From contig CP141145.1 in the NCBI GenBank assembly GCA_035235625.1, positions 41,520,668 to 41,584,667 on the forward strand: a stretch of DNA of 64,000 nucleotides, read 5' to 3'. Shown here in pieces: positions 10,357-23,783 of the stretch (the stretch's first letter is position 1; each line of letters starts with the position of its first letter). The position numbers were made by a program, and so were the translations under genes. The stretch is from Saururus chinensis. Its lineage: Eukaryota > Streptophyta > Magnoliopsida > Piperales > Saururaceae. The notes beneath the pieces were generated by a model. The model saw only the letters and a list, made by a program, of their open reading frames with translations, was not told the DNA's origin and searched no databases.

Positions 10357-12648
10357 GTATCCGAGGGAACGATGTGTCAACTGTCTTGGTGTCTGCGATT
10401 GCTGGTGCATACGGGGGACGGCCTAATGTGCTCTGATATTGGATAAGGAAGGGCCACCCACCAGTCGGATTCGTGCAACAGATTTTTAGGTTTGTTGATA
10501 AGGACGGACCCACACCACTATCAGACTGACGCGGCTGGCCCAGGTCCACCGGCAAGAAATTGGCTGGATCATACATGTTTTTGGGATTCATCAACATCAT
10601 ATCTGTATACAAAAAAACGAAGAGAAAATTTCAATGTCATGTAGGCCTTTGAATCAGATGGGAGTTGGAGACCGCTGCCTATCAATTGTGAACATCAGGA
10701 AGGGCTCACTGGCCCGTTTGTTCTGGCTCTGTGACCTTACAGCAAGTTGAGGGCCCGACACTTCAAACCATCTTCTCGCACGACCACTCTCAGATCATCA
10801 GACGATAATTTCAAAGCATGAAAATCATCTTTCATTGTGACTGAAATTTCATTGTCTGCGGGTCGAAAGTCCCAATAAATTAATATTGCTTCACGTGAGG
10901 TACTGGGACAGGCATCAGTGCTGAAATTAATCAGTCAGAGTCCAGGACTTCTAGGAATGTTATTGTAAAAATATGGATCCAAGCTTGTCGGTCTTCAACA
11001 ATAAAAATGAAACAATGCGTTTCAATTTTGTTATTGGAAACTTGTAAACTGATTATGATCTTCCAATGAGGCTGTTTATTCGACTTTACATAGTTGGATT
11101 ATAGCTTTGCCGAAGCATTTCTCTGATTTAAGTTGCGTGATGCCATGGCGGGATAATGACATTGTGGAAAGTGGAGCTACGTTTATTCTAGCAACCACTT
11201 TTTACTACAAGACTTCGCAAAGATGCCCAGGAGTGCATGCTTCGTGAGTCATAGTAAAGATATATATAAGATGATAAAAGGAAGATTTTTGTAATAGAAA
11301 GAACCACCCCCGAGACGCTTTCCTGGTTCCAGCTAAAAAGATGGGAGGAATATTTTGTTTTCTTTAGCTTCTAAAATATAGATTTCATGGGGTTCTCAAC
11401 AACTCTCGCACTGTGCAGCATATGCTAAAGGGGAATCCTATGTTCACCACATACACACGCACTGGTCGACCTCCGAGGCTCCTGCCCATGACTCACCTTG
11501 GGAAGTGCTCACTCTACGGAAATGTCCACTCGGGCCCGCTGGCTCCAACCGGAGAGAAACGACTTTAAAAGCGACGAAAACCATGAGCCTTAACCAGCTA
11601 GAATCCAGAAAGGTGTCGCGTGAGTATTCTTCCCCTATGGAACTTACATCAGATGATCGATGTTAGTCAGTCCACCGTAATATATGCTTCTAGGAAGGTC
11701 TTACTGCTGGCAAATTTTGTTTTTTTTTGGAGTCACAGCAATACCCGCGACTGAATGTCAGCCACACTGCAATTGAATCAAAGAACAAAGCAGAGCGCGC
11801 GCATGCTACCTGTTTTCATTCGGCTAAGACAATGCATTTTATGGTTTATCAATATACGAATGTGGGCCAAAATAGATTTATGAGCTAGCAGCTCGAGCAC
11901 AAAACACATGATCCTGACCCTCTGGCAGGATGATTACGAGATTGCACTGTCCATCTTAAAGATGAGGCTCCTCTGACATCTGAATGAAGTCTCTTTCCAT
12001 TAGGATATTTCAAATTTCCTAACCAAAGTAAAAAAAGGGACTCTACTTACAATTTTACATCTGCGCCAATCTGGAGACTTGTCTTCTCGCACCCGCAAGA
12101 ACTTGAAGACCAGGTCACTTACAACTCAGTTTGACGGAGAACATCAATCGCAACCGGACATCAATTTTCAATGAAACCGAGCCCAAAAGATTCACAATGG
12201 CAAAAACACGCAGGCCAAAACTTTTTTGTGAAGGTGAAGAACAAAATTTCTCATATGAAGGTCGAATCAACGCATTACAACAGATTAATAACAGAAATTC
12301 GAACTACAACATATTCCAACAATGAATTTTTTTGATAAGATAAGATGAGAGAACTTGTACATTCCAGTACATGAGAGCTTGTACCTCGCTTTGATTTTCC
12401 CAACCTCCCAGGTTCCGGAGCTTCTTCCAACCTTATTTTCAATTTGTAGCCTCACCTCACCATTAAAAAAAACAACTCTTTCCATGCAAATCCGGCAGGC
12501 ATCGCAGTAATAGTCCTGTTGTTGTATCTCTATTTACAGCTGAAATTCAATTGCAGAGCCCTGAATTTAACAGATACCATCTATTCTCTCTTCGGCCATT
12601 GCAACAAAAGGGGGGAATTCGGCCTCCCCTCTGTCAATGCTTCTGACT
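10357..12648. other. Intergenic region between the DnaJ-type and RING genes
   Basis: It holds the promoter side of the DnaJ-type gene (adjacent to 10356) and the 3' flank of the RING gene (just below 12649). The 99-codon minus frame at 10313-10612 resembles no known family and lies in the promoter. No exon, RNA gene or transposon with clear ends was recognised. Confidence 0.45.
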
Positions 12649-13872
12649 TCACCATCTAGAAATACCATTACCATCTTCCATTGCCCAATTGTTGTTGTGC
12701 CCACGCGAGCTTCTCCCAAATATGGAGCTAGAACGCGACCGCCGTGTGGTTACGTGCTCTGAATTCGATCGGGAAGACGACGACGAGGGTCTCAACCGCC
12801 CAAAAAAGGAGAAGAAGCTACGGAACGCCCGGCCAATCCCACCACCATTCTCTCTGGACCGGCTACTCCTGGAACTCCATGAAATCCTCCTCGGTGCACC
12901 ATTTGTGTTAAAACCCCCATCCATCTCCGTGTAGACAACCGGGAGCTCCCTTTCCCCGGCCCGCCTTCCCCCGGAGAACCGTCCCACTGCGAATCCGCCA
13001 CCCGGAAGTCTCCATATAGTCAGACCCACGGTGTCCTCTTCCGCCACGGGCCGCGATGGCTCGGTTTCGGCCGTATCGACGACCTCTCCGCCTGCCCCCC
13101 TTACGCCCACATCGGTAGGCAGCTCGTGGCGGCAGACGGGACATGAATTCCTCAACGAAAGCCACGGCAGGATGCACTCTGAGTGGTATATGTGCTTGCA
13201 CGGCATCTCCCTGGCCTCCGACCCGAGCTCGAAAGGGTCCTTGCAGACCGCGCAGTGGGAATCCGTAACGATGTGTCCCGCGACGATCTCGATGGTGGGC
13301 ATGGACTCGACGGCCGCCTTGGAAGCCGGCGGGTGCTCGCACCGCCCCACACCGTTGATCTCAATCTGCGCCAGCTGGTCCAGGAGCCTGTCGAAGCCGG
13401 AACCCATCAGGAAGTCGGACATGCTGGCAGGCAAAGGGCGAAGGCCCGACCCGGCGCCATCGTCGTAGTAAAGCTCGAAGCTTCCGCTTCTCTCGCCGCC
13501 GCCCCCTCCTCCAGTGGGGTCGACCGCTCCGTCGGAATCAGCTCCGGCCGATGGGCCGCGGAGGACGATGACGGGGTTGAACAGAGACCGGTCCCCGCCA
13601 CCGTTGCGGCGGCTGCGGCGAAAGGGCGGGTGGGGGGGCTGGTCGGCGTTGGAGCGTTGGTTGGGGAGCACGTACATGGCGGCGCCTACTGGATGTCGGC
13701 GGCGGCGGGAGTCGCCGGGGGTCGGTTGCAGAGGAGGGGATCCGATCTCTTCCACGAACCCGCCGTCGCAGTCGGGACAGACAACAGATTCAGAATCCAG
13801 CGGGTTCCACACCCGGACGTGTCGGCTGCAGCGATAGCACCAGTAGGAGGAGGGAGAAGGGGTTGAAGCCAT
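12649..13872 (-). CDS. RING-H2 E3 ubiquitin ligase with zinc ribbon and DUF1117 (RDUF type)
   Basis: An uninterrupted 407-residue frame. The N-terminal zinc ribbon (about 10-42) has paired cysteines in YWCYRCSRHVRVW and VVCPDCDGGF. The RING-H2 domain is complete: C207, C210, C225, H227, H230, C233, C244 and C247, with the usual tryptophan in PWLSL. A DUF1117 segment (about 281-332, with TVGLTIWRLPGGGFAVGRF) and a Ser/Arg-rich tail follow. This order is that of plant RDUF1/RDUF2 and BTL-like ligases, cytosolic or nuclear E3s linked to ABA, drought and defence signalling; the substrate is unknown. The start fits the family, whose members begin a few residues before the zinc ribbon. The gene is intronless, as many relatives are, and very GC-rich, which produces long antisense frames. 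An ACGT-core element (TCACGTCA, about 14452) lies about 580 bp upstream. Confidence 0.95.
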   Translation of the reverse strand: MASTPSPSSYWCYRCSRHVRVWNPLDSESVVCPDCDGGFVEEIGSPPLQPTPGDSRRRRHPVGAAMYVLPNQRSNADQPPHPPFRRSRRNGGGDRSLFNPVIVLRGPSAGADSDGAVDPTGGGGGGERSGSFELYYDDGAGSGLRPLPASMSDFLMGSGFDRLLDQLAQIEINGVGRCEHPPASKAAVESMPTIEIVAGHIVTDSHCAVCKDPFELGSEAREMPCKHIYHSECILPWLSLRNSCPVCRHELPTDVGVRGAGGEVVDTAETEPSRPVAEEDTVGLTIWRLPGGGFAVGRFSGGRRAGERELPVVYTEMDGGFNTNGAPRRISWSSRSSRSRENGGGIGRAFRSFFSFFGRLRPSSSSSRSNSEHVTTRRSRSSSIFGRSSRGHNNNWAMEDGNGISRW

Positions 13873-15470
13873 CGACTCTGTCCAGAAGACAAAAGCAGAT
13901 ATGGAAGAAGAAGAAAAAACCCAGAAAGACCGGATCTTTGCCCCTCTCTTAGATCAAAACCGAGCCCAGAATTCAGATCGGAGTTCGAGAGAGAAAATCC
14001 GCTATCTGTAATTTCAGCTTCACATGAAAACCGGCGCACCTGGAGGGTAAATCTAAGCACGCAAGGTCAACGAAACCGTGGGAGTGAAGGCGCCGCCTTC
14101 TCTGGGGTGTCCTCACTTGAGACTCGGAGAGGAAAGTTGGTTTTTAAGATAGGGAAAGAAGCTCCCTTTTGTTCAAAGCTGCAAAGAATCAGTGGCGGAA
14201 AAATCACAGAAGTTTCGCTTACCAGGCTTTGTGGGAGGCAAGGCGATAATGGAGGGAATAAGCAAAAGAGAGACCCGGCCAGTGGAGACGGAGAAAAGCA
14301 ACGTCTCTCTAAAGAGTTTCAATGGCGGAAACGCGTAGAAAGTCGCGTGTTACATACGCTGTGCTTGTGATGTCGACGGCATCGGGCATGCTGTAGCAAG
14401 TGCGACAGCAAAGCCGACGCCTTTGATCTACATGGGGTGCCGGGTGGGTGGGTCACGTCATCAGTCTTTGGCGGGCGGCCACACAGACACCGAAACGTGT
14501 GGTCGTACGTGGGACTTTCTGGTTGGCTGTGTACAGTAACGATGCGAGTGCACTAGTCTGTCAACACGGGGGGCTGAAACATGCCATTCAAAATGGTCGT
14601 CCAGGTAAATTTTGGTTTACATTACTGCTATAATCTGTTAATTGACTCTTCGGAGGCGTTTTTCATGCTCCCTCGAGCATAATACATGTAAAACGTTAAC
14701 TTTTTTATCAATAACGTACATATTAATATATGTTAACGTAAATATTATTTACGTTTAATATGCGTTAATATATATATTGTTGATTTTAAAACTAAATATT
14801 TTATGTATATTTTTTAAGGCTCACTTTCAGCAAAGAATATAAAAAATACTTCCCTCAGCAAGACAGACAGGCAGATTTTCAGCCAACTGCCGGCCGAGCA
14901 CCGTCTCCATGTACATTGGGGCTCAGAGAGAACAAACGTTAGAGGCCTAGAGAGCAGAGATATTCTGCGTATGAGTGGTGGTCCTGAACGCGCAAACATT
15001 GAATCGGGAGGAGACAAATATGAGAAGAAATGAGAGGAAGATTTCATTGGATGACATCATTTTACTTGTACATCTAAGAGGGAATGTGATAATCTGTAAC
15101 GTGAAACATTTGATATTGGGGTGCACAGTGCAATTGTTCAGGTTTTCACGTGGGGATGTGAATGGGACGAAGCAAGTGACTCGTTCTCCTGCGCTCTTCC
15201 ATGTAGCTTTCCAGGAGGCAGCAGTAAACTCAGCCGAACTGAAGCGAAGATCAACTGGTTCTGCCTCATAGACTTACGGAGTCTGGACAACGTCCCAACC
15301 AACTTTAGCGAACAGCAGCTAAGATATTTCTTCGTCATGACCACTTAACCCCTCCTTTGTGCTCAGTGGACTCTCCTTTTGCAGCAACCAGCCATACACG
15401 TCTACATATTCGCTTTCCTTCTCCTCCCCACCACAACCTACTTTCGCTGAATAAGGCTGCCTGAGCATAA
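13873..15470. other. Upstream region of the RING gene
   Basis: 5' UTR and promoter of the minus-strand RING gene are expected here. 14440-14480 holds GGGTGGGTGGG and TCACGTCATCA, ACGT-core words of the type bound by bZIP factors. Frames at 14107-14370, 14814-15047 and 14975-15271 resemble no known protein. No transposon with clear ends was found. Confidence 0.4.
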
Positions 15471-18007
15471 CCATTTTTTTTATATAAAAAAAAAGTATCC
15501 GTATACCTTAAGACAAAAGCATCTTACTAGTTTAATACCTCTCCGTGTCATATTGGTCCTTCTCTCTCATTATATCTAGCTAATTATTCTAGATAGCTGC
15601 TCAGTGCCATACCCTTATGCTTCATCTGCACTTTTTCCATTTTGATTGGGGCACCAGATGATGGAAAAACGCTTTGGCTGTCAAACCGAGCTGCGCCAAG
15701 AATGAGAAGACCGTAAGCGAGTTTCTTGAATTGAAATTGAATTAGGATGTTAGATTTATTAGAAATAATTCTGCTGGAAGGCTATGAAATTGGAATTTAA
15801 TTTGATAGTAAAGTTTCATCATTTAGTGGAATAGAATGGCCATGTGTCACTTTTTTAATACATAAAAAAAGTCTAATAATAATCGTTTGAGTAAAAGCAA
15901 AATCAATAAATTTTACTAAATATATTTGTAAGAATATAAAAGTATTAACAAGCTGAGCTAAGCCAAATATTGGCTTTGTTTGGCTTGAATTCGAACTGTT
16001 AAGTTGGGCTCAAAGTTTAAATAGGTTCAAAATTTAACTTAAAATGATCTCTAATTGAAATTTAAAGCTCGGCCCCCGCTCATGTTCAAACTACAATTGA
16101 ATCGCAAGTCTAGGCTCAAATTAAAAAAAATAAAATATATTTAAATCTAAAGTATATAAAGTATCACACTTTTTTAATAAGATGTTTTAAAAATTAAATA
16201 ATAATAAGAACGCAACTATCTACACCCCTAAATATCCCTCAATACGTCATTGCTCTTTTACCCCGTTCAAATGTAAATTAATTTCTCAACATACCCTAAA
16301 TTAAAATTTTAATTTTAATTTACTTTATTACCCCTCTAGATTACTTACTCTGTACCTATGCCTAAATCTCCTTCCCCATCGCTGCCGGTGGCTAGGAAAG
16401 TTTAGGTATGCATCATCACTGCAAAGATTTGTCGGAGGGACCAAAGATAACCAAAGAGCTCCAGGACGACAGAAGAGCTTTATTAATCAATCCATTTCTC
16501 AACTAGATTTGGTCGGATTAATGTTGGATCCGACTCTCTCTTGTTGTCTCTGTTTCTTGCCGATCCTCGTGGATCCTCTTCCCCATCATTACCACTCCCC
16601 CTCCCAACTTCCATATATCCGTTCTCAAGAAAAGCATTTTTTCTTTCACCCCCAACAGTCTCAAACCCGCCGTCACCATTCAACGATGGCTGCTACTTCT
16701 CTCCCTCCTTCCTTCTAATGATGTTGCTTAAGAGGCCCCATCCCTTCCTCCTATGTTTTGTAAGTTTGTGTCCATCTTTCTCTTTCACCTTCCTCCACCA
16801 CACCCACAAAGTAAGTCATGGGGATTTGCTTCAACATGTGTAGGCCTTCTCATGTGCAAGAGCCTACTGAACCCATCCAAGACAAGTTTCTAATTGTCTC
16901 CTAGAGTTCTTCCTCTAATCCTCTTCCCAAAAAGTGTTTTGCTTCTTCACCCATCAAGCCACCTCCCTCTCATGACATATACCAACAGATCCCTTCGACT
17001 CTGATCAAATATTACAATCACTTGTATGACAAAATAAGCAAACTTAGAACACGACGATACAAAAAATAAGAGAAAGAGATTCCATTAACTTCACCACAAA
17101 AGGATAAATAAGATTTGAATTTTAAAATCATGTCAATGTTACCTAACACAATAACTAACTTGGATTTAGAAGAGAGATAGTGAGGACACACTCCCAAAGG
17201 GAGATCATTCTCAAAATATAAAGTTTCATGTGGAAACCGATCAAAATATCCTCCCACCAGTCGTTATAGTATAATGACTCCAGGGCACACCCCTGGTCTA
17301 GATTGGCGCGGGGGAGGGGAGAGATGCTCGTTTGTTGTTGCCCTCCCCATTTTTACAGCCGCCAACGTGAAATGTATTGGAGGGAAACTATCTGGTTGTG
17401 TTGTATGACATGCATGGGGAGCGAGATGGAAGGTCATACACATGGGGTAATAAGATGGGATATTTCATGGTATAGGAGAAAGATAAAATATTGTTGATTT
17501 TCTTCTCTAATGGGGTATTGAGGGGGATCCCAGGGTGCATATAGACGCATTCTAATAATAAATAAGATTCAATAAGCATTATGATTGCACTTTGAACAAC
17601 TGACTATAGTTGGTAAGAAATAAAACTATGCAAATGAGTTTTGGATATACATACTCCAAAAAGACATCATTACCATTTTCTTCTTTTTATGTGCATGTAA
17701 TCACTACAAAAATATAGAAAATATAAACCCACATAGGCAACATTATCATCTGTTCCGTGTATATTTTTTTTTACATATTTATAAATTACTCATAAAATAA
17801 CTATTCTTGAGCCTTAGTATACCTCTAAAAAAATTTAAGTACATGTAAAATGAGAAACAATCTCGAAGTTAAGGCCAATCCCTAGTGTCATGCTTCAACT
17901 TTTGTAAAAATATTTTAATTATTCATTTGTAAACTTAGGCTGGTATCCTTAGTTTTATGTTTTTTTATAAGAATTCTTTGGTATCTTAGTGTGATATCAC
18001 ATTAACC
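15471..18007. other. AT-rich intergenic DNA
   Basis: No gene was recognised. About 15950-16110 repeats words like TTTGGCTTGAATTCGAAC and GGGCTCAAA that are common near the ends of old plant hAT MITEs, but no ends or target duplication could be placed. 16480-16860 is CT-rich with overlapping random frames. Confidence 0.4.
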
Positions 18008-18106
18008 CTATGTCCTATGTTAATAGCTCCATTTGGTTTTTTAATTGAATTATTTTTACTTCATCTTGAAAAACTAAATGGAACTATTAATTTCGGACAT
18101 ATAAAG
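18008..18106. repeat. Stowaway-like foldback element
   Basis: About 30-bp inverted repeats: ATGTCCTATGTTAATAGCTC on the left, and the reverse of a right arm reading TAATTTCGGACAT, sharing TTAATAG.TCCATTT.GTTTTT. The AT-rich centre and overall size (~100 bp) suit a Stowaway derivative, but the outermost bases and the TA duplication are unclear. Confidence 0.5.
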
Positions 18107-18204
18107 CGTGTTAGTGATTGTGTCTCCAAAATTTTTATTTCTAAAAATATATATTATATATACAAACTATATATTTATTACAATTTAATGAGGATATATA
18201 CCAT

Positions 18205-18440
18205 GTAAAAAAATTTATATGAGTTTAAGCTCATGCACGTCACCACGAGCCTAGACATTATAGGCCATCGGATCAAGATATGAAGGTGAAAGGAGGCGGA
18301 AACTAATTTGCACTATGAGTTATATGAGTTGTAAGATTGAAATATGAAGGCACACAATGTCTAATATCATGCAACCACATGTAAGCACAGACTCATATTT
18401 TAATGGGTCTCATGATATATGGTATTAGTATATATGTTTA
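18205..18440. repeat. Partial copy of the TA-tract MITE
   Basis: Its left part (AAAAAAATTTATATGAG, then CATGCACG, ACGAGCCTAG, ATAGGCCAT) aligns with 18451-18560. The right end is degenerate and may be the ACTCATATTTTAATGGGTCT stretch. It lies directly upstream of the better copy. Confidence 0.4.
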
Positions 18441-18450
18441 TGTATATATA

Positions 18451-18651
18451 GGAAAAAATTTATATAAGCCAAGCCTCACGCATGTCTATATGAGCCCGGG
18501 CTCTATGGGCCATTAGATATCATCTGATGGCCTATAATACTAAGGAGTTTAAATGCCCATAGATATTTATAGGTCATTGGATGTAAATCTGATTGCCCAT
18601 TGATCCTGGGCTCAAGCAAATGCGCATGAGCCCGGGCTCATATAAACGAGA

Positions 18652-18652
<1 letters not shown>
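18451..18652. mobile_element. MITE inserted in a (TA)n tract (Micron-like), copy 1
   Basis: An about 200-bp element with imperfect inverted ends. The left TTTATATAAGCC..GCCTCACGCAT matches the reverse of the right ATGCGCATGAGC..GGGCTCATATAAA. It sits between TATATATA (18442-18450) and a (TA)n tract (18653-18685). A same-sized relative lies between TA tracts at 44529-44726. In grasses, Micron MITEs target TA microsatellites; whether this is that family is not known. Confidence 0.6.

Positions 18653-18685
<33 letters not shown>
18653..18685. repeat. (TA)n microsatellite
   Basis: An uninterrupted run of about 16 TA units bordering the MITE on its left. Confidence 0.9.
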
Positions 18686-18689
<4 letters not shown>

Positions 18690-20144
18690 TCGGGTTTGAG
18701 TTTCATTCGAACTTAGTTAAATCGAACGAGCATGTGTATATTCAAACACAACTCAAATCTATTCAAACTTAAACCTAGTTCGAGTTGAACCTAATTCTAA
18801 TTGAGTCGAGCCTCCGCGAACTAACTTGGCTCATTAACAACCTTACGTTACGATTCAAAGATGTTACACAATTAATGGGGGGCAAACTACAAAAAAACTG
18901 AATAGAATCAAACTTTTTTCAGCATGTGGCAGCTCAATACCCCAAAAAAAAAAAAAAAAACAGAGAGACATGCTGATCCTCGTCTACGTTTGAACCTCTA
19001 GCTGAGTCGGATCTCTATCCGGTCAACTAAGGAAGGAGACCGACCACGTATATCTAATACTTTTCCGCAGGTCAATTCAATACAAATGCAAGGGGTAAAG
19101 AATGGAGTTTTCCTTATTAGGGGGACTTTGACCAATCAAGGAGCAAGTGATGAAGGTGGGAAAGGTTCTGATGTGGAGTCTGATTGTTCGGCGAACTATC
19201 GTCTCCCTCCATGTGTGATGTGCAAGTAACATGACTTAAGTTCACAAAAGGAAAAAAAGGAAAAGTTGTAAAGCTCAGTTCGGGTTGGTCCATTTTTGTC
19301 AGAAGAAACAATATTGGTCAAAGTAGGTGGGAAGACGGCTTTTATCAGGATTTTCACGTAGCAGCATTTTTTTTCTTTGAAAATCCATTCATCTACTAAT
19401 ATTAATTTCACGGGCAAAATCCGTTTTAATTATTTGTTTTAAATTTTTTGCTGCTGTGTAGTTTCTTACTTCCATCCCTAATGAGCACTTCCTCCAGCAC
19501 GCGAGTCTTTCTCTTCCTTTTCATTTGTCCGCATCTGAGAAGGCTCCTCCTCTACCTAGTGTTCAAACAGGACGATTAGACAAGCAGTAATCCAAGTAAC
19601 TGCCGGGCATTTGACATGAACCAATCGTTGTCTCCATAAAAGTCAGTTTCAAACACTTTCAATTTTGACCTCCAAAGATGACGGAAGGCACCCTCACAGA
19701 AAAACCAAACAAATTGGCTTTTCATCCAACGAGAAGAAATTGACCGACTCCCCCTCCCCCACCCGGCAGTAGTGCTCAAGTGTTAGAAAACCCAAAAAAG
19801 CCAGCCTCTGAGTTTTGAGAACGTCCCCTGATCATCCCCTTTAAAAAAAGGTCCTACTTTAGGCGCTTCTTGTTCTAAGCGGCGTAAAACTTTACAGCTT
19901 GGTTTCATCACACAAATATGGGACCTTTTTTTCGCAATAAACGCAAGAGTGGACTTGCCATGACAGGCGTGAGGGAGGCATGGCCCATGAGCGTTGCTTG
20001 ACAATCATTTACATTGGACATTGGATGCTAAGTGGAGTAAAGAGGGGTTCTACGCTTCTACTTGGGACTTTATTCCCACTGCTTCGGTTACCGGCATCTA
20101 CGCCATTTCATCTGCAAATTCCCTGTCATCTTCTTCAAGGTAAT
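18690..20144. other. Intergenic DNA with a hAT-end-like fragment
   Basis: 18690-18850 is rich in TCGAAC/GAGTTGAAC words and ends CTCATTAACAACCTTAC, like a degraded hAT right end (normally CAGCCCTA). The rest, including frames at 19117-19311, 19576-19779 and 19783-20004, resembles nothing known. Confidence 0.4.
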
Positions 20145-20305
20145 AGTTAAATCTTACGTCTTTATACTTTCTTTACATCAAATACTTATACCACTTACGA
20201 TTGGATAGAAAAAAATAAATCCTCACTGAGATTCACCTTCCCAATCTACTCAAAAATAATGTAAGGCCTGTAGTATAAAGAATATAGTATATAAATATCA
20301 TTTTT
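20145..20305. repeat. Short MITE, copy 2 (family shared with 7528-7683)
   Basis: Same element order as 7528-7683: TTATACCACTTACGATTGGA, a GATTCACCTTCCCAATCTAC stretch, TAGTATAAAG, then ATAAATATCATTTT. Ends are imperfect inverted repeats. About 160 bp, with visible divergence from copy 1. Confidence 0.5.
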
Positions 20306-21344
<1,039 letters not shown>

Positions 21345-21615
21345 CTAAAACAAAAAGAATAGGAGGTACGTATTTAGACCTAATAACTCCCCTCTAACCA
21401 ACTCTATACAATAGTTATCTTCTTCTTTTGACCTGAATGTCGAAGAAGCCTTTGTCGGCCCCGTGCCTGTGCCAACGTCTCAACTCATTCTTTATGCATC
21501 AACAATTACCAATACTTTTTTTTTAGTTTTTCTCAAATAAAACCAACAGTTATATGCAATATCGTAATTATAAAACTGTGATATATTAAAAAGACTGCCT
21601 ACTAGAAAAATTATA

Positions 21616-21707
21616 CTTTTTCTATCCTAAATTAATATTTATATTTAATTTTTTAAATTAGTTAATTGTGAAAAACCAAATATAACTATTAATCTAAGAC
21701 AAGCGAG
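21616..21707. mobile_element. Stowaway-like MITE
   Basis: Flanked by TA on both sides (21614-21615 and 21708-21709). The ends CTTTTTCTATCCTAAATTAA and the reverse of AATCTAAGACAAGCGAG are imperfect Stowaway-type inverted repeats. 92 bp. Confidence 0.6.
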
Positions 21708-21817
21708 TACTATCATAATCCAACAAAACTGTAAAATAAGAAGAGCAACTTCATTCGGTCAACATAAGCAAGGAACGTCAATTAGAAATATAACGAAGTA
21801 GCAGAGCATGTTGTTAA

Positions 21818-22163
21818 TGTTGGGCTTTGTTTTGTAATAAAACATAAAGTAGCCCAACTGTTTCAATTGACACTGTTTTGGGCTTTTATAAAACTGTCTA
21901 GGTAATGGGCCTGAGTCAGAATACCCATTAAGCTGTGGTTTTAAGTGACAAATCATAACTGTTGGATGACCTATGGATGGATGGTCATGATTCTAGGGTT
22001 CTTAACAGTGGTGTCCTGGTTTAGTTATAAATACACCATTAGCCATCCTAATTCAATGTCTTAAGTGAGATTGTTCTCAGCCAAGTTCTAAACCAGAAAT
22101 ACTATTGTGTGATTCTAAAGAGCATTGGCAGAAGATCAAGCTCTATTGATTCTAATGGCTACA
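21818..22163 (+). repeat. Copia 5' LTR
   Basis: 346 bp, same length and order as 37255-37600. It carries TATAAATA (22026-22033) about 210 bp from the start. The bases just after it (GGTATTGACG) may be a decayed initiator-tRNA primer site. Confidence 0.88.
22026..22033 (+). promoter_or_regulatory. TATA box of the copia 5' LTR
   Basis: TATAAATA in the LTR, also kept in the 3' LTR near 37464. It would place transcription start about 30 bp downstream, with U3 of about 240 bp. Confidence 0.6.
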
Positions 22164-22683
22164 GGTATTGACGTTGGTTTATTCTATTGCTTGGAACAAA
22201 CAAATTTACGGCAGACATAATTTCTTCTCTGTTCACGGCGGTTGTAAATTTTTTTATGTTCCGTAGTTTACTGTATGTTTATATGGTGTATTGTAGCAAT
22301 ATTCTGTGGTGGTTTGGTTTCCTCTAGCTTGGCGGCCGCCGGATTGCAGGCCAGAGCAGACGTGCCAGCCAAAATCACCGCCACCGCTCCGCCAGCTCTT
22401 CGGTTCTCGTATAGTTTGGCGGCGTTCTTAAAAAAAAAATTTACTGTGTGCGCGTCGGCATCGTGTTTTTCGGCCGCAGCAGGTCTTTGGCCATCGCCCT
22501 ACCTGGCGCTGTCCACCGCCGCCTCCTCACCGTGTCTGGGCTCTAGCCGCCTCCGCCGCTGCATTAAATTTTTTTTTGGCCGTTTGTCCCGATTTTAATC
22601 CACCGCCGGCAGTCGTTGTCATTGACAATCGGGATTAGATTTGGAACCTCTGCCGTCAGGCGGAACTTTTCCAGCCCCCCTGG
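22164..22683 (+). other. Copia 5' leader, first part
   Basis: Untranslated leader between the 5' LTR and the inserted solo LTR; it continues at 31376. GC-rich with runs such as GGCGGCCGCCGG. The 107-codon frame at 22275-22598 looks fortuitous. Confidence 0.6.
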
Positions 22684-23104
22684 TGTAAGGACCCTCATCT
22701 TTAAACCGGTTTTGGTTTTCTTTAATTATGGATTATCGTGAGATTTACGCGTTTTCTGATCTTATTCGGTGATTTCGTAAATAAATAGTGTTTGTGATAG
22801 TTTTAACCAAAATTAACTTCAATATTAGTGGTTTTGAGTGATTTTAAACCAAATGTGAATTTTTGAGATTTTTTGGAATTTTCACTATTTTCCCAAAAAT
22901 TAGGGTTTCGGCGGGACCCCTGTGGGCCCCACCGTCGAAAATTTTATTTTTGTGTCAAATGAACCTAGACATATACTTAAGGTCCCACAAAAATTTTCAG
23001 AATTTTATTAGGCTTAAATTGTGCTTAAATTTGTAAAATACCCACTTTTAGCCTACTTTTCATATTTACACCCCAAAACTTACCTATGCCTACCCCAACC
23101 CTTA

Positions 23105-23112
23105 CTATAAAA
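23105..23112 (+). promoter_or_regulatory. TATA box of family O LTR
   Basis: TATAAAAT about 420 bp inside the LTR start. It is kept in copies A and C on the minus strand and fixes the likely sense orientation of the family. Confidence 0.5.
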
Positions 23113-23783
23113 TGGGCAAACCTGAGCCATTTCCATTTTTGGGAATAGGCTAAGGAAGGAGGGCTGGCCTAATCCCCACTTAGGCCCGAATTAGAAGCCG
23201 ATTAAGGTAAACTTGCTCTAATTAAGCACTAATCCATGGCTTTTCTCTTAATTTCTTCCAAATCTACCATTTTCCCCTTGATTCAATTCGTTTTTGACCA
23301 TCAAAAGCTACTGATTTGTGTTTTACTACAAACCCTAACATTCAAAATTCGATTTTTACTACCAATAAGCCCTAGATCTAAGGTTTAATTAGGAATTTCT
23401 TGGGTAAATCGATTTCTATTAGAGTTTAATTCAAACTCATTGTGTTTTCAAGGATTTCAAGAAGGGTGACTCTTCAATCCGAGCTTAATCAAGTGCTGAG
23501 GTAATGGGTCTTCGAAATCTCTGTTTATCCATGGTAAAACTCTTCATTTTTGGCTTATTTCGAAATGGTTTGCTTGATTTAGTGTGATAATGGTAAGATT
23601 AGAAAATGGAATTATTTAATCCCGATTTCTTAGGGTTTTGCATTATTATGGTTTGGTTTGATATTCTGGAAGTCAAGGAGGACTTTTGATGATGTTTAGG
23701 GTGTTAGATGTGGATTTGAAGTGTTATCTATGGTGTTTCGGTTTGGATTTGCGAAAGGAAGAAGATGACTGTTCTGCCGTGTT

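Noticed and set aside
10313-10612. 99-codon minus frame upstream of the DnaJ-type gene
   Set aside because: No family resemblance; it overlaps the promoter and the transit-peptide exon in another frame.
13183-13866. 227-codon plus-strand frame over the RING gene
   Set aside because: Antisense to a clear RING-H2/DUF1117 protein; GC-rich codons leave the opposite strand free of stops. No domain resemblance.
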